DNA of 25,057 bases from Gnetum montanum (lineage: Eukaryota; Streptophyta; Gnetopsida; Gnetales; Gnetaceae). The notes below the pieces were generated by a model, which ran no database searches, had not been told where the DNA came from, and worked only from the letters and a program-made list of their open reading frames with translations. How positions within the stretch are numbered: position 1 is the first letter of the stretch; each line of letters opens with the position of its first letter. The stretch spans positions 1 to 25,057 of the forward strand of contig MNCI01033497.1 of assembly GCA_015680685.1 (NCBI GenBank), written 5' to 3'. Below are positions 1 through 10,604 of the stretch, piece after piece. The position numbers and the translations under genes are program-made.

Positions 1-600
1 CAAACATCATGGATTAAGGCTAGGAACTTACAACTTCCACATAAAATTACAATTATATGAATAAAAGTTATAGTTGGAAATGTCCATAAATCCCCCCTTT
101 TTATAAAATAGCTATACATATAACTTTATATATATATTTAGGAACTACATAAAGGTCAATTAATAAAAGTTGATCATCTATCTCCCCTTGGCCATGCTGC
201 AAAATAATTTGAAAAGGCTTGTGCATAAAAAAAAATATCAAGTTGGAAATGGCTAGTGGGACCAAGACACGATCGTTTTCTTAACTTGCAAGCATAAGTA
301 GATCTGCAGTTGAGTTGAGTTAAGGTACGGTATCTTGCTTTCTTCTTTTGCTTTTTTATCACCAACGTCCAACAGTTTCAGAAAACCCAAATCATAGTAT
401 GTAATTTTTATCCCCAAAGTTGTTGAAACTTGGTAACTGTTGTGATCCTGCCTCCTCTGGTTGCATAAATCTCAACCTCCATTTCACTGCGTAGAAAAAG
501 AACAAAAACACAAAATAGCGAAACAAGAACTCTCTGCTGGAAACCCACACACGATCCCAGCGACCCGTGGAACACTGCACCACTCCAAACCCTGCCATTC
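1..600. other. AT-rich stretch without a recognisable gene
   Basis: The sequence is AT-rich with short runs of A and T and a TA-repeat patch near 127-137. Reading frames on both strands are short and have no recognisable motif. I see no tRNA-like boxes, terminal repeats or retrotransposon domains. It may be the decayed flank of one of the neighbouring repeats. Confidence 0.5.
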
Positions 601-1410
601 GTATCTGCCTGCATCGCTTTCGGCTCTGGTTTTGCTGTAGGATCAGGCCTTGCCCCTGTTCAGCCGCCGTGCTTTGGATCTGGTTCTGGTGTGAACCCTT
701 TTCCTAATTTCCGTTTGGCATCCATTGCTGAGGACGCTACAGTTTCTTTCCCTCTGCTGCCGCTGTTTTTGATGCCACCACCACTGTCGCGTGTGATGTT
801 GGAGCCGTTGCCGTTGCTCTGCTGGAAATTTCAATTCGGGCTCGAAACCCTACAAACCCTTGCTGCAGAAACCGTGAAAAACCTTCATGGCTTCTGCCGA
901 AAAACCATGGCCATTTCCATGACCGCCGCGGCCACGCGTATTTGTCAGTGTATATAGGCAACGCCGTGCCGGTGCCACCGCTGTCCTCTCCGCCGTGTTC
1001 TGACTTTTCTGCACCCGCTACCATGCCCGCTGCTGGTCTTCTCTGCGCCTGCCGCTGCCATCATCGTCCGCATCTGCATCTTCTGTGCCGCTCGCGATCT
1101 CTACCAACGCGCAACCCTCGCCTACAGTTTCTACCTCCCGCGCACTGTGCGTCTGATTTTAGTGACGAACTCTGCAAGGACTTTGTTTGCGCCACCGATG
1201 TTGGCTTCAAGTTCTGTGCGTACTTTGAAAACCAGAGACAGAAAATCTAATCCCTTCAGCCCGCTTCAATCAAGTTCTCACAGGAAATCAAGTTCATGGA
1301 TATCTTCAAAGGCTTTGGATCTTTGGGAGCTTCCCTTGTATGGTCCAGCTCAACTTGCTTCTGGAACAACAGAACTTCATATTTTTACCTTTCCTTTTGA
1401 TCTTCTTTAG
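601..1410. other. GC- and CpG-rich block of unknown nature
   Basis: This block is clearly richer in G+C and CpG than the AT-rich sequence around it, for example GCCGCGGCCACGCG near 925-938. It has overlapping open frames on both strands. The longest (+) frame, about 942-1250, begins at a non-ATG codon and has proline-, cysteine- and arginine-rich low-complexity content, so I do not call it a gene. A short (+) frame starts at an ATG near 1295 (MDIFKGFGSL...) and runs about 35 codons without a recognised match. It could be the 5' UTR or leader of a GC-rich retroelement, or the promoter and first exon of a host gene. CpG survival suggests it is younger or less methylated than its surroundings. 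Confidence 0.3.
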
Positions 1411-2141
1411 TTTACATGTTTCCCATCCATAATAATTGCTTGCATAGCTAAAACCCTTTGCTAGGATTTTTTCACCGTAGTCATGAATTGATAATAACGC
1501 TTCCATCGCTGACATTTGTATTAGCTAAAAATTTGATTTTGAGCCAAGGAAAATATGCTTTAAAACTTAAACGAAATACAGCATTTTGCTTGAGGTATTG
1601 CCATTAATTCGGCTACGAAAAGAGGGTTAAAAAGTCAAAAATGATTCCCAATTGCAATGTCATCATTCCTTGAATTTCAAAACATTCAATTTAGCAACAT
1701 GGGTAGCTACTACATCCTCTTGATTTTCATTTCTATTGCAACTTCATGGTTAGTTAATTGTTGTAGAATTCTTCACGAGAAAGAACTTAATCCTCCTTGA
1801 ACGTTTTCAGTTCATTAAGATTTTGTACCTCACCATTTGCAAATAAGTCCACCTGTTCCATGAAATGGCCAAAATGTGCCAACACAAACTAAGGCCCAAA
1901 AGATTTAGATCATACTCCTAATAGATCATACCAACTATTTTAGGCCATAATAAGCAAGAAACCATAAGGTCATAAGAAACTAAAAGATATAACACCTATG
2001 GGATTCTTTTCTACAAATTTTTCTAACTCTACAATCATAAGATGTATAGAGCTTGATCTAACCAAGAGTATGAGAAGTATTATGAATAATTAAGCACTGA
2101 TATAAACATTTTGGTAATCCTAAAATCTTGATTGATTACAG

Positions 2142-2435
2142 ATGGTCCCAAAGAGGATTCCAGAAGAAGGACCTTCACAACTTGGAAGGTGTAAAGACAC
2201 AACTCAAAGCATCTCCATTATGTCCCACACTAACCAAAAATGGAGAATGGAAGTTAGGAGAAATGTACCAATTCTGGCAAAATAAAGAGGCTAATGCAAT
2301 ACTTAAAATCAAAGGAGTCTCTATGCCATACTCAATAGAGAGGTTATATGGAAAACGAAGATAAGGATAGAAGAAGAGAAACTTTCCATGAGCCTAACAA
2401 TAAAGGGAAGAACCACCATTGCCCGAAATACAAAC
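2142..2435 (+). pseudogene. Third ORF ('putative plant transposon protein') of element A, internally deleted
   Basis: The probable start is the ATG at 2142 (MVPKR...EGPS), because element C has a matching start and MVPKR at its equivalent place. Farther on, in another frame, GEWKLGEMYQFWQNKE (about 2250-2300) is clearly related to GEWYLGQTYQF.HNKE encoded by element C, so at least one frameshift is present. After about 2364 the match jumps to the C-terminal lysine-rich end (NNKGKNHH), so about 1.1 kb present in C is missing here. The intact protein of Athila/Tat elements is the non-gag-pol ORF that lies between pol and the 3' LTR. Its function is not known with certainty; some call it env-like. 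Confidence 0.6.
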
Positions 2436-2593
2436 TACATCAAGCCACTTCAATTCTTTTTTTCATGTAACTATGTCATTTTTGTACACACCACTGTGGC
2501 ATTCAGAGTTAGTCAATAATCTTGTACCTTTCCAATTTTGTAAAGAAAGCTCAATCCTATCCTGTTAACATGAGGATGACTTTTTAGTTAGTT

Positions 2594-2602
2594 GTGGGGG
2601 TA
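2594..2602 (+). other. Polypurine tract of element A
   Basis: The tract is GTGGGGGTA, immediately before the LTR. The same motif, with a similar upstream stretch (ATGAGGATGAC here, CGAGGATGAGT in C), precedes the LTR of element C in reverse complement. It would prime plus-strand DNA synthesis in a live element. Confidence 0.6.
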
Positions 2603-3589
2603 TCATGAATCACCAATTTGCTAGGATATTGTAGATGCTACATTGTATCTATGTTGTAGCATCCCTATCGATGCATCTGAGTTAGCTACTATGTCATAGA
2701 TGCTATGTTGCATCTACGATGTTGTAGATGCAATGTTGCATCTATTTGATAAAGTCAATTTTTATCCACTAACGATATCGTATCTACAATGTCATATATT
2801 TGATATCATAGCACATTCTATGTCATTGTAGATCTAATATCACAAGATGTATGTAGCCTATAAATACAACACTTAGATGCATGGATCTACATCAATTTCA
2901 TTCCATCCTTAGGTAGATTCTTGCAATTTCAATGTGGTGTTGAGCAATTGCACAGAATCTTTATTCAAGTGAAGTGTACTTAGGCATAGTTCATGACCAG
3001 AAATAAAGATTGAGATTGTTTTTTATCATTGTAGCATCTACTTACTTTTACTATTTTACTTAGCATAATTTGCTACTATTTTCTTAGTTTAATTGTTTAC
3101 ATATCCAAGTATTTTACTTTTCTTGTTCATTAGTAAAGAAGAATGAGTATGACTAGTTTTAAGCATTTAAGGGTAATCGTTTCGTAATCCCAATAGTATT
3201 ATTGCTTAGTTCACCCAGTAGCATAATGGTTGATAATCCCAATAACGGCAAGACATCTATAGTAAGTGAGGAAGATATGCTCACCACTCTAGGCTAGAGT
3301 AAATTTACATTACTTTCATTACTTATATTTAGATTTCTATTCTCAACTTCCATCATGTTCACAACTAGGAGTATTAAAAGCCAAACAACATCAATTATCA
3401 TATGCCTCACTTTAGACTAAATCGTATGTGACAAAGCTACCACTAGTCCAAGTGGGAAGACAATGTCCTACGATCAATGCTTAACAATCTAGATGCCACA
3501 ACTAGTCCCATCCATGAAATTCAACCGGATCATATGTGAATGCTTATGATTCATATGGTTGAGTCTAGGGATACCTACCCCTCATTGCA
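2603..3589 (+). repeat. LTR of element A (3' LTR, plus orientation)
   Basis: This LTR is about 990 bp. U3 starts after the polypurine tract and contains short inverted-repeat words (2634-2663 and 2709-2732, each with perfect 9-bp arms). A TATA box (CCTATAAATACAACACTT) lies at about 2857-2874. The distal part (about 3395-3565) is strongly similar to the reverse complement of about 13160-12975 in element C, including CCACTAGTC, CAACTAGT and TTCATATGGTTGAG. The end is set near CTCATTGCA at 3581-3589, matching CTCATCA at the ends of the B and C LTRs. The start carries TC where B and C have TG. Confidence 0.7.
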
Positions 3590-4156
3590 CACCATGTAAA
3601 GGCATGCTTCCTTTTATGATTGATAGTAGAAGTGATGGTATACTAGTGGAGTATCATAGAACCTTAAGAACAATGTTAAGAGAAACCATATCAAATTTCC
3701 TTGAGATCACACCATGTTCCATTTCCACTTGGTCCTTTCCTAGTTCATTGAGTATCAAGATCATTGATTAATTATTAAGTTTGAATGTAAAAGAACCTTC
3801 TCCTTCTAGGATACTAATTTTCCATGGAATAGATGGAATGGATGGATGTCATGAACTCACATCTTGAAATCACTAGAAAAATTGATAAAGTACTAGTAGA
3901 TTACATAATCTAAAGATGAGAATTTGTCTTATTTATTTAATTAATCATAATAGTGATAGCTACCTTTAATGTTTTTTTCATATTCATAGTAGCAATAACC
4001 AAAATCTAAGATTTTTAATAAACTATAAGAAAGTAATTAAAAATAATAACAAAAAGAAAATGAAAGGTATAAAAAATAAATAAGAAAATATATAAGAAAG
4101 TGGAAAACATACAAAGATTGGTAGGAAAAAAAAGGATGAAAAATAGGTTGTCCCCT
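3590..4156. other. Spacer between elements A and B, no gene seen
   Basis: This is AT-rich, with an A-rich low-complexity patch at about 4010-4140. A short plus frame across 3559-3771 starts inside the LTR and has no recognised domain. The part next to element B could be decayed sequence downstream of its integrase, but nothing proves it. Confidence 0.4.
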
Positions 4157-4750
4157 TCAAGGTGTCAAATTTGGATGGTCATTTTCCCCACATCTATGTT
4201 GCAAGAAGGAGATCCAAAAAATAAAGTGAGCCTGTTCCAAGATGTTATTATTGTTGTTGATTACTTTGGATTCTAGGAACAAATTAATTTGTTGTATGTT
4301 GACCAAAAAATTTTCATGAGGGCTTGTTGGGTGGCAAATGGTCATGGCTCCAAAAGGAAAAGCTGCATATATGATATAAGGTTCCTCCCATAACATTTGA
4401 AATTTAGTGTGTTATGACACATGCATGGGATTTTAGTAAAGAAACTTATCACCTAGTTGAAATTTCACTCTTCTTATCTATGCATCATGATGTTGTTTGG
4501 AATGTGGCTTGTACACATCATTCATCATTAGGGCTACTGCTAGTTTTCATCTAGCACATTAATTGTCATTAGTCATTCTTTTTGTGCTAGATTAATGTTA
4601 AGATCAAGCTCACAGGCTCTTGTAACTGTATAGATTTCAACTTGGATTGGAATTTTAGGTAACTTTTCATACACCAACTCATAGAGAGAGTAGCCTAAGG
4701 AATTTTCCAAGCTGATTGATATACCCAAAGAGCATCGTTAAGTTTGGTAC
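4157..4750 (-). pseudogene. C-terminal tail of polyprotein after integrase (element B)
   Basis: Translated pieces in shifting frames follow the integrase in the order expected for Athila/Tat pol. They include a GYSLYELVYEK-like stretch near 4690, VKFQLGDKFLY near 4450 (normally F.VGDKVLLY) and FQMLWEEPYIIYAAFPFGAM near 4330-4400 (normally GPYIV...FPFGAV). This part of an integrase usually helps bind DNA. Several stops interrupt it, including a clear one between the LGDKFLY and MLWEEP parts. I see no chromodomain. Confidence 0.55.
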
Positions 4751-4751
4751 T

Positions 4752-5330
4752 CTAGTCCTTCCTATATTTGCTAATTGTTTGTGTTAGGATCCTAGTGATC
4801 TCCCAATCGGTAACTTCAACTTGACCATTAGATTTGGGGTGACATGGAATTATGAGTTTATGTTGCACCTCCAAGTGTTGCATGAGTTTCCAAAAAGTAT
4901 TTTCTATGAAATGGGTCCCATTGTCCGAGATTAGTGCTCTTGGCATACCAAACCTAGTTACCACTTGTTGTTGTACAAACCATGCTGCAATGATGGTTGT
5001 ACAATCTGATACTACTACAACTTCAGCCCACTTGGTGTAATAGTCAACAATAAAAATGATGTAAGCCTTCTCATTTGACATGGAAGTGATGGGTCCCTTG
5101 AAATTGATACCCTAGAGATCAAAGGACTCTAGTGGTTGAATCCGCTATTAGGGTACTTCCATCTATATGGTCATTCCTCCATTCCTTTGATAGCATTCAC
5201 ATGAATGGGAAAAAAGATGAGCATTCTTAAAGATCATTAACAAGAACCTTATCATGAGGATCTTTTTAGATGTTCACCTTCTTGCGTAGTGGCCTCCACA
5301 AGGGCCTTCATGAGCATCTTGAAGGATGCA
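4752..5330 (-). pseudogene. Integrase of element B
   Basis: An open minus-strand frame of 109 codons (5081-4752) covers most of the catalytic core. It has the first aspartate in IVDYYTKWAE, the second in ISDNGTHF and the glutamate in SNGQVEV. Exactly 35 residues separate the second D from the E, as in D,D-35-E integrases. Upstream, in broken frames to about 5330, are DAHEGPCGGHYA (the H-containing start of the zinc-binding N-terminal domain) and GINFKGPITSM (normally W.IDFVGP). It would insert the cDNA into nuclear DNA; stops upstream make this copy inactive. Confidence 0.8.
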
Positions 5331-5589
5331 CAATTGATCAACATTAGATACATACCATCTAACCATGCCATTGGCACAAACCTTGTAAAGGTTGCCTTGG
5401 ATTTTCATATAGTGCTTAGCTTGACGAAGAAACTATTATTTCTTATTATTATCCAATTCTAGAAAATTCTCCTATGTGAGGAGATAAGAGAGAAAATCAT
5501 TGTACCAATTGGTACCCCTAGGTTCTTGAACATCAATGGATTTGACAAAGAAGAGTTCATCTAGAAATTGATCATATAAGGACTCCTCA

Positions 5590-5990
5590 TCCTCTTTGCT
5601 ATTCCACCATAACTAAGATAAGTGATCGGTGACAACGTTCTTAGTTTTCTTCTTGTCCACCATTGTAAGGTTGAACTCTTATAAAATCACCAACCATCGA
5701 ATGACACAAAGGCTTACCACTGGCTTGTTCATTAGGAAATGAATAACATTATGAACCATCTACATAAAGATTTGATATCCAAGCACATAGTTCTTGAATT
5801 TTTCCAAAGCATATACCATTGTCATGAGCTTTTTCTCAATGGTGGTATAATTTAGTTGTGCACCCACAATGCTTCTACTTGAACAATGAATGTAACATGA
5901 ATGTTTTTTATTATCTAATTATGTATGCACCACTCCCAATGCATAATTGGATGCATTTTTCATAATGTGAAAATATTTGGGCCAATCTAA
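5590..5990 (-). pseudogene. RNase H domain of element B
   Basis: The broken minus-strand translation contains NASNYALGVV (normally DAS.YA.GAVL), AQLNYTTIEKKLMTMVYALEKFKNYVLGY and, at the end, RWLVIL.EFNLTMVDKKKTKNVVTDHLS, which matches the usual ending of gypsy RNase H domains. The first catalytic aspartate is changed to asparagine, and several stops are present. The domain would remove the RNA template during reverse transcription. Confidence 0.75.
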
Positions 5991-6239
5991 AGCACATAAA
6001 ATGGGAGTTTTATGAGATTTTGATTTATCTATTGGAATGCATGTTCACATCCCTTGGTACAGTTGAAGAATGGATCTTTCTTTGTTAGCTCCACTAGAAA
6101 TTTGATAATTTTGGAGAATTTTGTGATAAATAGCCTATAGTAATCAATATGTCCAAGGAATGACCTCACATATTTTACCATCTAAGGCTATCTGGTGATT
6201 CCTTGAATAACTCATACTTTTTCTAGTCCACCTCTATCC

Positions 6240-6760
6240 CTTTTCCTAAGATTTAGTGTCTTAAGATAATGCCCTCTTAGACCATCATATGGCTTTTCTA
6301 CCAATTAAGCCTTAAGTTAGTCTCCACATAGTGTTTTAATGCTTGTTCCAGATAGTCCAATGCTTGCTCAAAGTTGGTACCATCAGTGGAGAAGTCATCC
6401 ATGAAGACCTCCATACCAATACTAATTTGCTATTGAAAAATGCTAAGTACCAAGCATTGAAAAGTTGTAGGGGCATTGCACAGGCCAAAGGACATCTTTT
6501 TATATGCAAAATTTCCCCATGGACTTGTGAATTTTGTCTTGGCCTGATCTTCTAGTGTTATTTGTGTTTGGTTATAGCCACTATAACCATCTAGAAAATT
6601 GTAGTAATTATGCCCTATAATCTTATCCAACACTTTGTCAACAAATTGTAATAGAAAAAGATCCTTAAACATTATCATATTCAATAACCAAAAGTCTATA
6701 TAGACTCTCCATTCCCTTCTTTCTTTGGCATAATGACAAGTGGGCTTACCCACTCACTGT
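6240..6760 (-). pseudogene. Reverse transcriptase of element B
   Basis: A 107-codon open piece (6753-6430) holds WRVYIDF (normally WRVCVDYRKLN), FLDGYSGYNQ (motif A) and FGLCNAPTTFQ (motif B). The frame then shifts, and MEVFMDDFS follows with the FMDD catalytic box at 6394-6405. LRLNW and then SHMMV and EGIILRH come next, with stops between them. The wording FLDGYSGYNQ with FGLCNAP is typical of Athila/Tat elements rather than of chromoviruses. Stops and at least one frameshift make the copy non-functional. Confidence 0.85.
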
Positions 6761-7469
6761 CGGCTACAAGATAGATGAATCTGATCTTAAGAAGTTGTTT
6801 AATTTCATCCTTAATAACTTGCTTTAGTTTTGAATTCAACCTCCTTTACAGCTATCTCCTTGGCTTGATGGAGGGATCTATATAGAGTTGATGCTAGCAT
6901 ATCATTAGATCTATCCTTGTTAGCTCATAATATGACCATGCAAAAGCTATTGATCTTTAGTTTACTATTTTCAATAGGTTCTTTTCCTAGTCTTATGTAA
7001 GATTGGTATTTGTTACCAGCTTGCCATTATTAAGAAAAGCATATTCTAATGTTATCGATAAAGCCTTGAGTTTAAGGGGTCCATGCTTTAAATCATCTAG
7101 GATTTCAAATTCCTCCTAATTCATTTCTTCATTTTTTTGGGAGAGTTAGCATTGGATCTACTCCAATCCATCCAAATTATCTATGTAGGAACTTATGAGG
7201 AGTTCCATTGGTTCCATGCATATTATGGATTCAGCACTATTATCTATGATCAACCACTGGGTACCTTGTTGTTTTATGACTATTGCATACTGGCACCTTT
7301 GAATACTTGATGTTTTGACATACTAATTACATGCTTGCAAAGATGTGCTTTTTATGATCCATATTTTTGTCACACAATGGCACCCTATATCATTGTATGC
7401 AATGCACAAAACTTGGTTCTTCTCAATCTTCCCAAACTCATTTTCCTTGGAGATTTCCAAGGAAAGATC

Positions 7470-7860
7470 TTTTATCCTCATTTTGACATCAATAGCACTA
7501 AGCTAAGCCCTTCCCATAATAATGAAGAAGTCCCTTTTATAATTGTTCACATGCATCACCAGGAAATTTGCTAGGTATGACCATCCATAGACGATGGTCA
7601 CAAAGTCCTCCACTAATCTCAACAAAACAACGATGGACTGGTCTGCAAGCTCTAACCTAATGTTGCATTATTTGAGTGGAGGTAGGTTCCAGGCCTTATA
7701 GATCTCTTGAGAAATTAAGTTCACTTTGAAATCTAAATCTAGTAGAGCCTAACATGGATCATTTCCTATGATCTATAAATTGATGAAAGGACTCCCAAGA
7801 TCATATTGTTTCCTAGGAAGGTGACCAACCTTATTCCAATTTGTAACTGCATGGATCAAC
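7470..7860 (-). pseudogene. Retropepsin-like protease of element B
   Basis: The minus translation reads ALLDLDFKVNLISQEIYKAW, then RLELADQSIVVLLRLVEDF (normally LQLADRS...GIVEDV), then IIMGRA (normally ILGRPF). The order and spacing fit an aspartic protease of plant Ty3/gypsy elements, which releases gag and pol products. The active-site D-T/L-G-A/S is altered to DLDF here, around 7717-7745, so the glycine is lost. Several stops are present. Confidence 0.65.
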
Positions 7861-8499
7861 ATGACAGTGTGTACATTAGAGGACATTTAGGAGGCTTAAA
7901 GGTATTTCCATAAGTAATGGTTGAAAGGTTGGTAGCCATAAATTTTTGCGAGGGTTTCTGTGAACTATGTGGCATAAAGAAAGCCCTCTTTCGAGGCTTA
8001 TGCTTAGAGCCCCTTGGATAATCTTTTAGTTGTAAATTCACTACCCTTGTAGCATTTTGTTACTATGGTTGTAGTGGGATTTCTCCTTGCATTAGTGATG
8101 TAGGTGGCAAAGGAGTGTCATTAGAAGATGTAGAGTTAGGTGAGGATATGAAGGAGGATAAACAAAAGGAGAATCAGCTTACAAAGTATGGGTTTAATGA
8201 TATTCTGAAGGGTAGTAATGATGGGAAAAAGGAGTGTGGCTTATAGAGTTACAATGAGATATAGGCTGCTATATGTAATATCCATAAGGATCTGGCTATC
8301 GATAAGGTTATTGCTATCATGGTGGTGGCATCTCCCATGACTGTGGGTTTTTCCATGGTTGATATTGCTCCTAAGGTTAAGACAACACTCCACTTAGGTA
8401 ATATTTTTTTTATGAAAATACTACCTATAATTTCTTGGGGATAAGACAATCTCTTGGGTGAATGCTTCCTTGCTAATTTCAAGTTTAATGCATACGTTC

Positions 8500-10441
8500 T
8501 AGATTTTCATAGATGTGACACTACAAGGCAACATTCCTTGGGATGTTCATATTGGCAAATGGCACATTCATCATCATTTTTCCCCAAATTTACAACCTCA
8601 TCAACTATTGTAGCCTTACCTTTTCTCTAATACTATTTCCTACCTACATCTTTTTATCTCCTTCTATTTCTACGACTACCCTAATTAGTCTTCTCCCCTG
8701 CTATTTTTAGAGCAACTTGAAACTTCTCATCTAACGAGTCCCACATTTTATTCATCTTAGCCTATATTTCCGTAACAGATTTCTAGATCAACAAGGTTTT
8801 CCTTTGCACCAATTGATCTAATGGTACTTCCTTCTCTAAATCACAAAAACACATCTCCCTTTTGCAAATGAAGGAGTTATTATTATATTCTTTTGCACTT
8901 TTCCTCTTTTTCAATCTCTCTTCTTCTTTCACCACTTGATCAATTAGCCTTTAGATTTGATAGGCTCTCATCTCCAAGAGTCTTCTTTGGGTATAAATCT
9001 TGAGAGTTTATCTAGTTTTGTTCTAAAGCCCATATATGATGTGGCAAAGCTACTCTCTTTGAGAAAATCCATGGCATGGGCATTGGTGCAAGAGAAAGTA
9101 ATACCTACCCATGGCTACATCCAAGGATTCATGATTACCTTATTTTCACCCTTGGATTTGTTTCCTTAAATTGGATACTCATGAGTATGTTTGATACTTT
9201 TCACTGAATAACTCCACCATTGTACTCCACCTATGAATGGATTCCAATTCTAAGGAGTGGTATCAACTTTCTACTCCTTTTATGAGTATCCGGGAATAAT
9301 TTTAATTTCTACCATGAATTCTCAATATTCTATAAGGCATAGGCATCATGGATAGCTTGTAAATGATGTTGTGGCTAATCATTATATCCCCCTTCAAACT
9401 TGGGGATATTATTCATATTCAACCTTTTAATTCTACTATTCCTCTAATGCCTGGTGAGGATTCTAACTACTTCTGAAACATTCCGCATGTTTCTAGTGGC
9501 CAAAAATGCTTCATCATAGTCATCACATCCACAATGGCCCCTAGCATGACCATGCCTCCTATGATATGTTCTATTGTGCCTTATTTCTTGGTGATGCTCT
9601 TCTTTTTCTCTATGCTATCTATGATCTTAGCTCCTATCATCATGATGGGATCTCCTATCATCTTCATCTTGATCCTAATCATCCCTATCTCTATCTTTTC
9701 CATGGCTCCTCATATCAAAATTTGATTATGAGGAGGATGGTGAAGGTGGAGGAATAGGAGAATGGTGCCTAGTAGTCCTTCTCCTATGGTCCTTGGCCTA
9801 GTCGTTCTTGTCCTTATCCTTTTTCTTATCTTTTTCTTTTTCTTTGTGCTTAGATAAACTACTAGGAAATCTATCCTTTAATGTTCTTCAGGCCTTGGAA
9901 TCTATCCTTCCCTTACCAAAGTTCTCCAAGGTTGACTACAATCGTTGGTGAAGAGTGTCACCCTCAACAAAAGGATGAGAATCTCTGTATTGAGAGAGCC
10001 TCAACAAGAAATCATTGTCATGTTTTTGTGACTATAGAAATAATGGTGTTGGGATTCTTTATCCCTTAGAGGCTTCATAGTATGCCTTCATCTGTTTATC
10101 TTTCTGTAGTTGTGCTTCTGTGAACTGATAGTCTATGGAGGAATAGTCTATTGCTTTGTACTCTAGCCTTACTAGTTTAATGCCTAGTCTCATGAGTTAG
10201 GCCATGAGCATGGTAGGAACAGACCAATCGAAGGTAATATAATGTTGCCTTCCATATTGCTCTAACGTAACTACTCATCCTAATGAAGGATGAAAGTGAA
10301 ATCTAGATAATAGAGATTTGTATGGGCATAGACTATCCTCAACTACTAAGGCTTCTCACCAATAGATGTTTTGGTCCTCTCCTACTATTTATTGGATTCA
10401 TACACCTTGAGTAATAATTCATTCTTGTGAGAAGAAGCCAT
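8500..10441 (-). pseudogene. gag of element B
   Basis: The likely start is the ATG at 10441 (MASSHKNELLLKVYESNK), about 145 bases past the primer binding site. After poorly conserved sequence comes a highly charged Lys/Arg/Asp/Glu/His region (about 9870-9530). Next is a retrotransposon gag core (about 9430-8960) with IPKFEGGYND and QAIHDAYAL. A degenerate zinc knuckle, CAICQYEHPKEC, lies at 8566-8531 (C-x2-C-x3-H-x3-C, one residue shorter than usual in each of the last two gaps). Stops and shifts are frequent. Gag would form the particle and bind the RNA. Confidence 0.65.
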
Positions 10442-10584
10442 TTTAGTGATCTGAATTAAGTGTGCCTTTGAGATGATTTTATTGTTATTATTTTGTATAT
10501 GAAAGATATCTCATTATGTTTTCCTTACAACAATGTTATAAGAATTTACTTGTTACTAATATTTAGTGCACTTAGCTAAACTAA

Positions 10585-10603
10585 GTCCTTGATAATGGTG
10601 CTA
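10585..10603 (-). promoter_or_regulatory. Primer binding site of element B (Athila/Tat type)
   Basis: On the minus strand, directly after the end of the LTR, the sequence is TAGCACCATTATCAAGGAC. It aligns without gaps to the primer binding site common in Athila/Tat elements (TGGCGCCGTTGCCGGGGAC, usually assigned to tRNA-Asp). There are seven differences and all are transitions (six G to A, one C to T), as expected from decay of methylated cytosines. A tRNA would pair here to start minus-strand synthesis. Confidence 0.65.
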
Positions 10604-10604
10604 A

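Larger units (their letters stand above)
1860..3589 (+). mobile_element. Element A: 3' part of an Athila/Tat-like Ty3/gypsy retrotransposon
   Basis: This is the 3' end of an LTR retrotransposon in plus orientation: a fragment of the third ORF, a spacer, a polypurine tract near 2594-2602 and an LTR (2603-3589). It is recognised by comparison with element C on the other strand. The sequence upstream of the ORF (about 1860-2140), the ORF, the spacer before the polypurine tract and the LTR all have counterparts in the same order in the reverse complement of about 15840-12958. The 5' LTR, gag and pol of this copy are not in the window. The left limit is approximate, because similarity fades before 1860. 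Confidence 0.7.

Noticed and set aside
942-1250. 102-codon plus-strand frame as a gene
   Set aside because: No ATG start, composition-driven proline, cysteine and arginine content, overlapping frames on both strands and no motif.
2142-4156. Idea that element A is simply the 3' end of element B inverted in place
   Set aside because: The order would fit, but LTR A matches LTR C much better than LTR B, including the TATA region and distal part. A separate insertion is favoured.
9534-9725. 63-codon plus-strand frame looking like a hydrophobic membrane peptide
   Set aside because: It is the antisense of the charged gag region of element B; antisense of K/D/R/H codons gives F/L/I/S/M runs.
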